A DNA stretch of 11,645 nt, from positions 1 to 11,645 of the forward strand of contig QWQL01000106.1 of assembly GCA_003670825.1 (NCBI GenBank), written 5' to 3'. The number at the start of each line of letters is the position of its first letter. The stretch's first letter is position 1. Source of the stretch: Planctomycetota bacterium. GTDB lineage: Bacteria; Planctomycetota; Planctomycetia; Pirellulales; UBA1268. Below, piece by piece: positions 1-7,084 of this stretch. The position numbers were made by a program, and so were the translations under genes. Below the pieces are notes generated by a model. It was given only the letters and a program-made list of their open reading frames with translations, did not search any database and was not told the origin of the DNA.

Positions 1-306
1 CAGATCGCGCACGTCTGGGCAGGCAGCATGATCGCCAGCACACTGCTGTTCGCGATCGAGCAACTGCTCGAGCTACCAGTGCTCACGCTCTCGCCGGTGC
101 TGGCGCTGCTCGCGGGGCTGGTGTTCTTCGTGAAAGCAGGCATCCTCTCGGGCACGTTTTACGTGCAGTCATCCGCGCTGTTCGCGACGGCCTTGGTGAT
201 GTGTCTGGTTCCCAGCTACCAGCACGTGCTCTTCGGTCTGATCAGTGGCGTGTGTTTCTTCGTGCCAGGCCTTCAGTACTACCGGCAACGGAATCGGCTT
301 CAATGA
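1..306 (+). CDS. C-terminal membrane domain of a protein truncated by the window edge, possibly a Ser/Thr protein kinase
   Basis: The frame is open from the first base and stops with TGA at 304-306. About 101 residues are visible. They are strongly hydrophobic and form roughly three to four membrane segments (for example LTLSPVLALLAGLVFFVKAG and the ALFATALVMCL and VLFGLISGVCFFVPG stretches), ending in a short basic tail (YYRQRNRLQ). An ATG exists at 28, but it has only a weak ribosome-binding site and the frame continues upstream, so this is more likely the tail of a larger protein than a 92-residue gene. From memory, similar tails ('LTLSPVLALLAGMVFxVKAGILSG') end membrane-anchored planctomycete Ser/Thr kinases. 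No kinase motif lies inside the window, so that identity is inference only. The stop overlaps the next gene's start in an ATGA at 303-306. Confidence 0.6.
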   Translation, partial: QIAHVWAGSMIASTLLFAIEQLLELPVLTLSPVLALLAGLVFFVKAGILSGTFYVQSSALFATALVMCLVPSYQHVLFGLISGVCFFVPGLQYYRQRNRLQ

Positions 307-1550
307 ACCTCTTCTGGCTCATCGTGGCGGTGGGGTGCGCGGCGTCGCTGGTCCAAGCGGGTGATTGGCCCCAGATCCTGGGGCCTGGGCGAAATGGCGT
401 GGCCGCCGCCGATGAGCACCTTGCCGACACCTGGCCCGCGGCCGGGCCCCGGCGGCTCTGGCGGCGGGAGGTTGGGGCCGGGGTCGCCGGTGTGGCGGTC
501 GTCGCCGGACGTGTCTATCTGTTTCATCGCGTGGGCGACCGAGAACTGCTCGACTGCCTCGAGTCGGCCACTGGCGAGACGCTCTGGAGCGACGGCCACG
601 AGACGAGATTTGTGCCGCAGGTCGGTGGGGGTGACGGGCCGTTGTGCCCGCCCGTCGTTCACGAGGGCCGAGTAGTTGTCTATGGAGCCCAGGGCGTGCT
701 CGGCTGCATCGACGCGGTGACCGGCAAGCGGCTCTGGACGCGGCGGACCCACGGCGAGTTTATGGCATTGGAAGGATACTTCGGCGCCGGCTCGACACCG
801 CTCGTCTGCGGCCGGCGGGTGATTGTCAACCTGGGTGGCCGGAAGACTGATGCCGGTGTGGTGGCGTTCGACCTCGACACGGGGGAGACCCTCTGGGCCG
901 CGACGTCTGAGTCGGCGAGCTACTCGGCGCCGGTGACGGTCCGCACCGCGGGGGTGGACCGGGTGCTGATGGTCACCCGCTACCGCTGCCTGCTACTGGA
1001 CCCCGTCGATGGTAGGGTGTGCTGGTCGTTCGCCTTCGGCCAGCGCGGGCCGACGGTCAACGCCGCCTCGCCCGTCGTGTTTTCCGACGGCCACCTGCTC
1101 GTCACAGCCGCCTACGGCGTCGGCTCGGTCTACGCGGCGTTCGACGACCGCGGGGCCACGCCCGTGTGGCAAGGGATCGAGTCGTTCGCTTCTCAGTACG
1201 CCACGCCGATCGAGATCGACGGGAGGCTGTATGGCTTCAACGGCCGCGACGACGTGCCGCCGGCCGAGTTGACCTGCCTCGACCGGGCGACGGGCCGCGT
1301 GCTCTGGAGCGACGACGACCTCGGCTACGGCACGCTCCTGGCCGCCGACGGCAAGCTGATCGCGGCCACAACCGCCGGAGACCTCGCCCTCCTGCGGCCG
1401 AATCCAACGCGGCTCGAGCAGCTCGCGCGGGCACGTCCCTTCGCGGATGATCCACGGGGCGGTTCGCTGCGGGCCCTGCCTGCGCTCGCCGCCGGGCGGC
1501 TCTACCTCCGGAACGATCGCGAACTCATCAGCCTCGATCTGGCCCCGTGA
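303..1550 (+). CDS. Secreted PQQ-type beta-propeller repeat protein
   Basis: The protein has 415 residues. The start is taken as the ATG at 303, because it is followed at once by a Sec signal peptide (MNLFWLIVAVGCAASLVQA, likely cut before GDWPQ). In-frame starts further upstream would bury that signal inside the preceding gene. The mature N-terminus 'DWPQILGPGRNG' is the usual opening of planctomycete outer-membrane/periplasmic propeller proteins. Blade signatures of the type (A/D)TGxxLW recur at about residues 89-95, 139-145, 192-198, 235-241 (VDGRVCW) and 329-335, so a propeller of several WD-like/PQQ blades is expected. The repeats resemble PQQ dehydrogenases and BamB, but no dehydrogenase cofactor or Ca2+ residues could be identified. 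A binding or scaffolding role outside the cytoplasm is more likely than quinoprotein catalysis. The substrate is unknown. It is translationally coupled to the upstream gene by ATGA, and its last 23 bases overlap the convergent cdd. Confidence 0.88.
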   Translation: MNLFWLIVAVGCAASLVQAGDWPQILGPGRNGVAAADEHLADTWPAAGPRRLWRREVGAGVAGVAVVAGRVYLFHRVGDRELLDCLESATGETLWSDGHETRFVPQVGGGDGPLCPPVVHEGRVVVYGAQGVLGCIDAVTGKRLWTRRTHGEFMALEGYFGAGSTPLVCGRRVIVNLGGRKTDAGVVAFDLDTGETLWAATSESASYSAPVTVRTAGVDRVLMVTRYRCLLLDPVDGRVCWSFAFGQRGPTVNAASPVVFSDGHLLVTAAYGVGSVYAAFDDRGATPVWQGIESFASQYATPIEIDGRLYGFNGRDDVPPAELTCLDRATGRVLWSDDDLGYGTLLAADGKLIAATTAGDLALLRPNPTRLEQLARARPFADDPRGGSLRALPALAAGRLYLRNDRELISLDLAP

Positions 1551-1986
1551 CCGCGCCGTGCGCCTTGAGCGAGTCGGCTCCGAACGGAAGCGGCAGGAAG
1601 TCGGAGAGCTGGAACACCCCCCGACCGTCGATCACGATCTGGGTGTCGGCCGTGCCAAACTCCGCGATCACCTGCAGGCACGCGCCGCAGGGGGCGATCT
1701 TCGCGATCAACTCGCCGGCCGAGTTGCGGCACGTCACCGCGATTCGTACGAGCCTGCGGCCGCCGGCCACCACCGCCGAACAGATGGCCGATCGCTCGGC
1801 GCAGATCGTCAGGCCGTAGGAGCCGTTCTCGACGTTGGCCCCGCGAAAGATCGTGCCGCCGGTCTCCGCGAACACGGCCGCAGCGCCGACCCGCCAACCC
1901 GAGTAGGGAGAATGGGCATTGGCGGCTGCGGCCCGCGCGTCGGCGAGCAGGGCATCGTCGGTAGGAACGGCGGTGGAAGCAGACAT
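1528..1986 (-). CDS. cdd: Cytidine deaminase (homotetrameric zinc type)
   Basis: This 152-residue enzyme hydrolytically deaminates cytidine and deoxycytidine to uridine and deoxyuridine in the cytoplasm. All family motifs are present. They are the nucleoside-binding HSPYSGWRVGAA (25-36), GANVENGSYGLTICAER (49-65) with zinc ligand C62 and catalytic proton-shuttle E64, and PCGACLQVIAEF (99-110) with zinc ligands C100 and C103. The length fits the short tetrameric form of Bacillus/human type; the second domain of the long E. coli dimeric form is absent. The start is ATG 1986: a GAGG at 1993-1996 lies 6 bases upstream, while the in-frame GTG at 1992 would abut it. The gene is divergent from upp and feeds the same salvage pathway. 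Its 3' end overlaps the propeller gene by 23 bases. Confidence 0.96.
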   Translation of the reverse strand: MSASTAVPTDDALLADARAAAANAHSPYSGWRVGAAAVFAETGGTIFRGANVENGSYGLTICAERSAICSAVVAGGRRLVRIAVTCRNSAGELIAKIAPCGACLQVIAEFGTADTQIVIDGRGVFQLSDFLPLPFGADSLKAHGAVTGPDRG

Positions 1987-1992
1987 GCGCAC

Positions 1993-1996
1993 CCTC
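1993..1996 (-). promoter_or_regulatory. Ribosome-binding site that decides the cdd start
   Basis: Read on the minus strand this is GAGG. It sits 6 bases before ATG 1986 and directly against the alternative GTG at 1992, so it supports the ATG start. Confidence 0.6.
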
Positions 1997-2067
1997 GGGA
2001 GAATGGTGATGGCAGCGACGCCTCAAACCCTCCGAAAGTCTACTGTCCGCTCGTTTACGCCGCCCGT

Positions 2068-2095
2068 TCGACAAGGTGTTCCCCGGCCGTATGAT
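2068..2095 (+). promoter_or_regulatory. Predicted sigma70-like promoter of the upp-deoA-nupC operon
   Basis: The -35 box TCGACA (2068-2073, five of six matches to TTGACA) and the -10 box TATGAT (2090-2095, five of six matches to TATAAT) are separated by 16 bases. Transcription would start near 2101-2103, giving a leader of about 25 bases that contains the AAAGGGA ribosome-binding site (2111-2117) before ATG 2127. The site lies in the 140-base gap between divergent cdd and upp. No equally good promoter was found facing cdd. This is prediction by eye; planctomycete promoter consensus is poorly defined. Confidence 0.55.
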
Positions 2096-2126
2096 CTGGC
2101 GATCGGGAACAAAGGGATTGAAAAGC

Positions 2127-2762
2127 ATGTCGCGAACCGAGGTATCGACGCATCCCCTGGTCGCGCACCACGTGGTTGCCCTGCGCGATCCAGCGACCCG
2201 CCCGCCCGAGTTTCGCCGGACGGTCGGGCAGATCACGCGACTGCTCGCCGTGGAGGCCACGGCAAACATCCCCACCTTTGACGTGCGTGTGCCCACGCCC
2301 CTGGGCGAGGCGAAGGGGCGGCGGATCGCGGAGCGGATCGCGATTGTGCCGATCCTCCGCGCCGGTCTGGGCATGGCCGAGGGGCTCTTGGAGTTGATTC
2401 CCGAAGCCGAGGTCTGGCACATCGGGCTGTACCGCGATGAGGCTACGCTCCGGCCGCAGGAGTACTACAACAAACTGCCGGCTAACTGCGGCGCCAGCAT
2501 GGCGATCGTGGTCGATCCGATGCTCGCCACCGGTGGCTCGGCGGTCCGCACCTGCGAAATCCTCCGGGCCGCAGGCATTCCCCGAATCCTGTTCCTCGCG
2601 CTGATCGCGGCGCCGCAGGGCATCGCACGGCTTCGGGAGGCGATGCCCGACGTGGCGATCCACGTGGCAGCTCTCGATGATGGGCTCAATGACGTGGGCT
2701 TCATCATGCCCGGGCTCGGCGACGCCGGTGACCGGCAGTTTGGCACGGCCCCCCAGCCCTGA
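2127..2762 (+). CDS. upp: Uracil phosphoribosyltransferase
   Basis: This 211-residue enzyme joins uracil to PRPP, giving UMP and pyrophosphate, in pyrimidine salvage. The length matches the bacterial family (about 208-210). The PRPP-binding loop is VDPMLATGGSA (129-139), the 'PILRAGLGM' motif is at 75-83, and the uracil-binding C-terminal signature GDAGDRQFGT is at 198-207. The start is ATG 2127, with AAAGGGA at 2111-2117. An in-frame ATG at 2076 would add 17 residues unlike the family and would overlap the predicted promoter. It is the first gene of an apparent operon with the phosphorylase (30-base gap) and the nucleoside transporter. Its uracil would come from the phosphorolysis step encoded next. 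Confidence 0.96.
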   Translation: MSRTEVSTHPLVAHHVVALRDPATRPPEFRRTVGQITRLLAVEATANIPTFDVRVPTPLGEAKGRRIAERIAIVPILRAGLGMAEGLLELIPEAEVWHIGLYRDEATLRPQEYYNKLPANCGASMAIVVDPMLATGGSAVRTCEILRAAGIPRILFLALIAAPQGIARLREAMPDVAIHVAALDDGLNDVGFIMPGLGDAGDRQFGTAPQP

Positions 2763-2792
2763 TTGAGCCCTGACCCAGCAGGAGCCCTCGGC

Positions 2793-4103
2793 ATGCGGGC
2801 CGTCGATCTGATTCGCAGGAAGCGTGACGGCGGTGAGCTCACGGCCGACGAGATCCGATTCCTCGTCGGTGGCATCGCCAGCCGCGAGGTGCCCGAGTAT
2901 CAGTGGTCGGCCCTGACGATGGCGATCCTCTGGCGGGGCATGACGCCCGCCGAGACCGCGGCCCTCGTCGAAGCCATGCTTCATTCGGGCACGGTGATCG
3001 ACCTCTCCGACATCCCGGGCCCGAAGGTCGATAAGCACTCGACCGGTGGTGTCGGTGACAAGACGAGCCTGATTCTGGCCCCTGTCGTGGCGGCCTGCGG
3101 CGTGACGGTGCCGATGGTCTCGGGCCGCGGCCTGGGGCACACCGGTGGCACCCTGGACAAGCTCGAGAGCATCCCGGGCTTTCGCATCGACCTCGATCTC
3201 GCGGCCTACCGACGCGTGGCTCGAGAATGCGGCCTGGTGCTCATCGGCCAGACGGCCGAGATCGCGCCGGCCGACCGGGTGCTCTACGCCCTTCGCGACG
3301 CGACGGCCACGGTGGAGAGCATCCCGCTGATCACCGCCTCGATCCTCTCCAAGAAGCTCGCCGAGGGGATCGATGCCCTCGTGCTCGACGTCAAGACCGG
3401 CGACGGCGCCTTCATGGCGAAGCGGGAGGACGCCTTGGCGCTTGCCGAAAGCATGACGCGGATCGGCCGCGAACTCGGCAAGCCGGTGCAGGCCCTGATC
3501 ACGAGCATGGACGCGCCGCTTGGCCGAACCGTCGGCAACGCGCTGGAGGTCTGGGAGTCGGTGGAGTGCCTCAAAGGTCGTGGCCCCGAGGATCTCATGG
3601 AGGTGTCGCTGGAACTCGCCGCTGAAATGCTCCTGCTCGGCGGCGTGGCCGCGACCCACGACGAGGCCCTGGAACAGTGCCGGCGTTCGATCGCCGACGG
3701 TTCGGCGCTCGAGCGGTTCCGCAGGGTGGTCGCGGCGCAGGGGGGTGATCCCAGGGTGTGCGACGATCCCCTGGGAGTGCTGCCGAAGGCGTCGGTCGTG
3801 GGGCAGTTTCGGGCCGAGCGATCGGGATTCATCACCGAGCTGCGGGCGTGGGCGGTGGGGCAGGCGTCGATGCTCCTGGGCGCAGGCCGGGCTCGGGTGG
3901 ATTCCGTGATCGACCCGTCGGCGGGGATCGTCTTCCTGAGGACCGTAGGTGACCGCGTGAACCAAGGGGATGTGATCGCCGAGATCCACGTGAATCCGAC
4001 CCACGCATCGATGGTGACCAAGGCACTGGCGATGCTCGTGAACGCGACCACGATCGCCGACGCGATCCCTGTGAAGCGGACACTGATTCTCGAACGGCTC
4101 TGA
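2793..4103 (+). CDS. deoA: Thymidine/pyrimidine-nucleoside phosphorylase, thymidine-type active site
   Basis: The protein has 436 residues, the usual family length, and uses phosphate to split pyrimidine (deoxy)nucleosides into base and (deoxy)ribose 1-phosphate. Visible signatures are the phosphate-binding KHSTGGVGDKTSL (81-93), SGRGLGHTGGTLDKLE (110-125), a TATVESIPLI segment, the DVKTGDGAFM motif and a PLGRTVGNALEV motif. The helical N-terminal, alpha/beta and C-terminal domains are all present. Residue 108 is Met (VPMVSGRG), as in E. coli DeoA and human TP. Bacillus-type PyNP has Lys here, which is reported to help accept the 2'-OH of uridine, so preference for thymidine and deoxyuridine is predicted. 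The start is ATG 2793, with AGGAG at 2780-2784 (8-base spacing); a TTG at 2763 is in frame but lacks this. Pdp is the alternative name if uridine proves to be a substrate. Confidence 0.93.
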   Translation: MRAVDLIRRKRDGGELTADEIRFLVGGIASREVPEYQWSALTMAILWRGMTPAETAALVEAMLHSGTVIDLSDIPGPKVDKHSTGGVGDKTSLILAPVVAACGVTVPMVSGRGLGHTGGTLDKLESIPGFRIDLDLAAYRRVARECGLVLIGQTAEIAPADRVLYALRDATATVESIPLITASILSKKLAEGIDALVLDVKTGDGAFMAKREDALALAESMTRIGRELGKPVQALITSMDAPLGRTVGNALEVWESVECLKGRGPEDLMEVSLELAAEMLLLGGVAATHDEALEQCRRSIADGSALERFRRVVAAQGGDPRVCDDPLGVLPKASVVGQFRAERSGFITELRAWAVGQASMLLGAGRARVDSVIDPSAGIVFLRTVGDRVNQGDVIAEIHVNPTHASMVTKALAMLVNATTIADAIPVKRTLILERL

Positions 4104-4131
4104 CCCTCCTTCCCTGGCATGAGGCATTACG

Positions 4132-5364
4132 ATGGGCGATCTCGACCGCTTTCGCGGGCTCCTGGGCGTGGCCGCCATCCTCGGTGCGGCCTGGCTCTTC
4201 TCGGAGAACCGCCGCAGGATCTCGCCACGGATGGTGATCGGCGGCCTGGCCATGCAGGTCGTGCTCGGATTTCTGCTCCTGCGGTCCACGACGGGTCAGC
4301 AGGTGCTCGAGGCGGCGGCCAACTGGGTCGACACGGTGCTCGCCTGCTCGGACGCGGGCGCGAGGTTCGTGTTTGGCGACAAGCTTGCCGATCCGGCGGG
4401 GCCGACGGGCTTCGTGTTCGCCTTCCGCGTGCTCCCCACGATCGTGTTCGTGGCGGCGTTGTTCGCCGTGCTCTACCACCTCGGGATCATGCAGGTGATC
4501 GTGCGGGCGTTCGCCTGGGTGACCGCCAAGATCCTCGGGTCGAGCGGCGCCGAGACGCTCAATGCGGCCGCCTCGATCTTTCTCGGCCAGACCGAGGCGC
4601 CGCTCGTCATCCGGCCCTACCTGCCACGGCTGACGCGGTCGGAACTCGCCGTGGTGATGGTCAGCGGCATGGGGCTGGTGTCGGGGGGCATCCTCGGGGC
4701 GTACAAGGCGGCGGGCTGCGACCTCCGCGACCTGCTCACCGCGATCCTGATGAGCTTTCCAGCCACGATTTACCTGACCAAGATGTTCGTGCCGGAGATG
4801 GGTGATCCCGAGACGCTCGGCACCCTGAAGGTCTCGAACGAACGGATCGACTCCAACGTGCTCGACGCCGCCGCCCGCGGCACCCGTGAGGGGATGATGC
4901 TGGCCGCCAACGTCGGCGCCGTGCTGATCTCGTTCATCGCGTTGGTGGCGCTGGTCAACCTGGCCCTCGGCTGGCTCGGTGGCCTTGCGGGTCGGCCCGA
5001 TCTGTCGCTCCAGTGGCTCTTGTCGCTGGTCTTTGCCCCTTGTGCCTGGCTGCTTGGCGTGCCCTCCCAAGACTGCCAGGCAATCGGCGGCCTGCTCGGC
5101 ACCCGGACGGTGCTCAACGAGATGATCGCCTACTTCGACCTCGGCAGGATGAAGGAGACACTCACGCCCAAGGCCTTCTCGCTGGCGACGATCGCGATGT
5201 GCAGCTTTGCCAACATCTCGAGCATCGGCATCCAGCTCGGCGGGATCGGTGCCCTGATCCCGGAGCGGCGGAGGGATCTGGCTGAGCTCGGCCTGAAGAT
5301 GCTCGTGATCAGCACGCTGGCCAACGCCCTCTCCGCCGCGATCGCCGGCGTGATCATGCCCTGA
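4132..5364 (+). CDS. nupC: NupC/CNT-family concentrative nucleoside transporter
   Basis: This 410-residue inner-membrane protein imports nucleosides by cation (Na+ or H+) symport. The CNT hallmarks are all present. They are GQTEAP at 152-157 (hairpin 1, nucleoside contact residues Q153, T154, E155), NEMIAYF at 329-335 with E330 matching the ribose-binding glutamate of characterised CNTs, and SFANISSIGIQLGG at 358-371 (hairpin 2 region). Multiple hydrophobic segments run from about residue 9 to the C-terminus. The length is like E. coli NupC and Vibrio CNT. The start is ATG 4132, preceded by GAGG at 4121-4124. It follows deoA by 28 bases on the same strand and is presumably the last gene of the upp-deoA-nupC transcript. 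The neighbours suggest pyrimidine nucleosides as cargo. The coupling ion cannot be read from the sequence with confidence. Confidence 0.94.
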   Translation: MGDLDRFRGLLGVAAILGAAWLFSENRRRISPRMVIGGLAMQVVLGFLLLRSTTGQQVLEAAANWVDTVLACSDAGARFVFGDKLADPAGPTGFVFAFRVLPTIVFVAALFAVLYHLGIMQVIVRAFAWVTAKILGSSGAETLNAAASIFLGQTEAPLVIRPYLPRLTRSELAVVMVSGMGLVSGGILGAYKAAGCDLRDLLTAILMSFPATIYLTKMFVPEMGDPETLGTLKVSNERIDSNVLDAAARGTREGMMLAANVGAVLISFIALVALVNLALGWLGGLAGRPDLSLQWLLSLVFAPCAWLLGVPSQDCQAIGGLLGTRTVLNEMIAYFDLGRMKETLTPKAFSLATIAMCSFANISSIGIQLGGIGALIPERRRDLAELGLKMLVISTLANALSAAIAGVIMP

Positions 5365-5378
5365 CCGCCGCCGGTCAG
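5361..5378. terminator. Short hairpin holding both convergent stop codons of nupC and pit (possible terminator)
   Basis: A perfect 7-base inverted repeat, CTGACCG (5361-5367) and CGGTCAG (5372-5378), encloses a 4-base loop. The nupC stop TGA (5362-5364) lies in one arm and the pit stop (TCA on the plus strand, 5375-5377) in the other. No T-run follows on either strand, so a classic intrinsic terminator is not shown. It may act as a mild bidirectional barrier to read-through or an RNA 3'-end stabiliser. It may also be a chance product of two TGA stops and GC-rich sequence. Confidence 0.4.
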
Positions 5379-6928
5379 CCGGTGAGAAAGGTAGACGCCC
5401 AGTACAGGCCGCCAGAGAGGGCCATCGCCACCGGGAGCGTGAGAATCCAGGCCAGGGCGATCTCGCGGACCGTGCTCGACTGGATGCCCGACTTGTTGGC
5501 CCACATCGTGCCGGCCACGCCGCTGGCGAGGACGTGCGTGGTGCTGACGGGCATGCCGAGCGAGTCGGCCATCGCGATCGTCGTGGCAGCGACGAGTTCC
5601 GCCGCGCCCCCCTGGGCGTAGGTGAGGTGCGTCTTACCGATTTTTTCGCCGACGGTCACCACGATCCGTTCCCAGCCGAACATCGTGCCGATCCCGAGGC
5701 AGAGCGCCACGCCCATCACCACCCACTCCGGGATGTACTCCACTGGCTTGGCGAGCGTGCCCGCCAGTCCCTTGAGCACCTTCCGGCGGTCTTCGGTGAT
5801 CCGGTCGCCGAACTCGGCGAGGAGCGTCCGGACGGCGGCCCCGAGTTCGACGAGTTGGGTCCGGAGCTTCCAGCGATCTTCAGACGACAGGTCGGAGAAA
5901 CTCTTGCGACCATCGAGGTTCGACCGTACCTCTCTCACCAGCGGCAGCGGATCGAGCGTTGCCAGCACGATATCGGCCGAGGGAAACGGATTGAGGGCAT
6001 CGTCGACAAGGTCGCCCTCCAGCACGGCGGCGGCCGCCACGCCCTCGCTGCGGGCGATCTTCTCCACGCGTGCCGAGGCGAGATGCCGCTCCTTGAGGGC
6101 CGTCATCATCGTCGCCAGGCCGGGCTCCGAAAGCTCCCGTTCGAGTTCCTCTGCGGCCGCAGCGGTGGCGGCGATCTCGTGCTGCGTTGTCCGCATGTTG
6201 AGTGCAAACGACGTGGGCACGATGCCGATCAGCACGAGCATGATCAGGCCCATCCCCTTCTGGCCGTCGTTCGATCCGTGGGCAAAACTCACCCCCGTGC
6301 AGGTGCCGATCAGGAGGGCACGAATCCACCAGGGTGGCGGCTGGTCACCGTGGGGTGGCTCGTAGAGTTCCTTGGCCGGGATCAGTCGCTTCGCGAGCAC
6401 CAGCAACAGCGCTGCCAGGCAGAAGCCGATCACGGGCGAGATCATCAACGCGATCCCTACCTCGGTCGCCTTGTGCCAGTTGATCCCCTTGAGGGCGGAG
6501 CCACGTTCTATCCAGGCGTTCATCATCCCCACGCCGATGATCGAGCCGATGAGCGAGTGGGAACTCGAAGCCGGCAGACCACGGTACCAGGTGGCGAAGT
6601 TCCAGATGATCGCGGCCCCGAGCAGCGAGAGCACCATCGCCAGGCCGCGGCCGGTCTGGATGTTGACCAGCAGGTCGACCGGCAGCAGGTGAACGATGCT
6701 GAAGGCCACGCCGATGCCGCCGGCATGGACGCCGATGAAGTTCCAGAGGCCCGACCAGATGACCGCCGGCGTCGGCTTCAGGCTCTTGGTGTAGATCACC
6801 GTGGCCACGGCGTTGGCCGTGTCGTGGAAGCCGTTGATGCACTCGAATCCGAAGGCGATCACCAGCGCCGCCACGAGCAATGCCAACTGGCCGGCTGAGA
6901 GCGTGGTGAAGGACTCAAGCAGTTCCAC
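5375..6928 (-). CDS. pitA: PitA-like inorganic phosphate transporter
   Basis: The protein has 517 residues and is homologous to E. coli PitA, a low-affinity metal-phosphate/H+ symporter of the inner membrane. The two inverted PiT repeats show GFHDTANAVATVIYT (33-47), LPASSSHSLIG (118-128), GSNDGQKGMGL (218-228) and MPVSTTHVLASGVAGTM (459-475). A polar, partly coiled insert lies between the halves (about 242-397), as in PitA. The GTG at 6928 is preferred because AGGGA (6937-6941) lies 8 bases upstream and the protein then begins just before the first membrane segment. The frame stays open upstream to 7237, but that part would run antisense through the start and catalytic region of the divergent LRAT-like gene and has no PiT similarity. 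A GTG at 6967 is a weaker alternative. No phoU-like partner is adjacent. Confidence 0.93.
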   Translation of the reverse strand: MELLESFTTLSAGQLALLVAALVIAFGFECINGFHDTANAVATVIYTKSLKPTPAVIWSGLWNFIGVHAGGIGVAFSIVHLLPVDLLVNIQTGRGLAMVLSLLGAAIIWNFATWYRGLPASSSHSLIGSIIGVGMMNAWIERGSALKGINWHKATEVGIALMISPVIGFCLAALLLVLAKRLIPAKELYEPPHGDQPPPWWIRALLIGTCTGVSFAHGSNDGQKGMGLIMLVLIGIVPTSFALNMRTTQHEIAATAAAAEELERELSEPGLATMMTALKERHLASARVEKIARSEGVAAAAVLEGDLVDDALNPFPSADIVLATLDPLPLVREVRSNLDGRKSFSDLSSEDRWKLRTQLVELGAAVRTLLAEFGDRITEDRRKVLKGLAGTLAKPVEYIPEWVVMGVALCLGIGTMFGWERIVVTVGEKIGKTHLTYAQGGAAELVAATTIAMADSLGMPVSTTHVLASGVAGTMWANKSGIQSSTVREIALAWILTLPVAMALSGGLYWASTFLTG

Positions 6929-6936
6929 GGCGACGG

Positions 6937-6941
6937 TCCCT
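6937..6941 (-). promoter_or_regulatory. Ribosome-binding site supporting the GTG start of pit
   Basis: Read on the minus strand this is AGGGA, 8 bases before GTG 6928. It is the best-spaced site near the point where family similarity begins. Confidence 0.5.
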
Positions 6942-7067
6942 GCGGTGGCAAAAGCACAAGCCAGCACCTTAGGCCCCGATGAGACCAGGAACAAGCAGTG
7001 ATCCCCGTCGCACACGCAATTCTCACACTCCGCGAACCGGCCGGAGGCGATGTGCGTAAAATGATGC

Positions 7068-7077
7068 AAAGGAGGAG
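7068..7077 (+). promoter_or_regulatory. Strong Shine-Dalgarno of the LRAT-like gene
   Basis: AAAGGAGGAG lies 7 bases before ATG 7085 and is the best ribosome-binding site seen in the window. It decides between several in-frame ATGs (6998, 7061, 7064, 7085) and argues for efficient translation. The rest of the 156-base gap between pit and this gene holds no promoter I could defend. Confidence 0.75.
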
Positions 7078-7084
7078 TGCCCGC

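Noticed and set aside
201..302. An upstream extension of the propeller gene to a GTG at 201
   Set aside because: It would place the obvious signal peptide internally and overlap about 100 bases of the preceding gene. ATG 303 is the natural coupled start.
2055..4289. A 744-residue minus-strand open frame opposite upp and the phosphorylase
   Set aside because: It is antisense to two clearly recognised enzymes, has low-complexity Arg/His/Asp-rich content and no recognisable motif. Such frames are common in GC-rich DNA.
5534..6898. A 454-residue plus-strand open frame opposite pit
   Set aside because: It mirrors the PiT coding frame, with His/Arg/Asp-rich shadow composition and no motif or ribosome-binding support.
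7057..7062. TAAAAT as the -10 box of the LRAT-like gene
   Set aside because: No acceptable -35 box is found at 16-18 bases, and the predicted transcript start would fall in the Shine-Dalgarno.
6998..7084. Upstream in-frame starts (6998, 7061, 7064) for the LRAT-like gene
   Set aside because: They lack well-spaced ribosome-binding sites, whereas ATG 7085 has AAAGGAGGAG 7 bases upstream and begins just before the domain.
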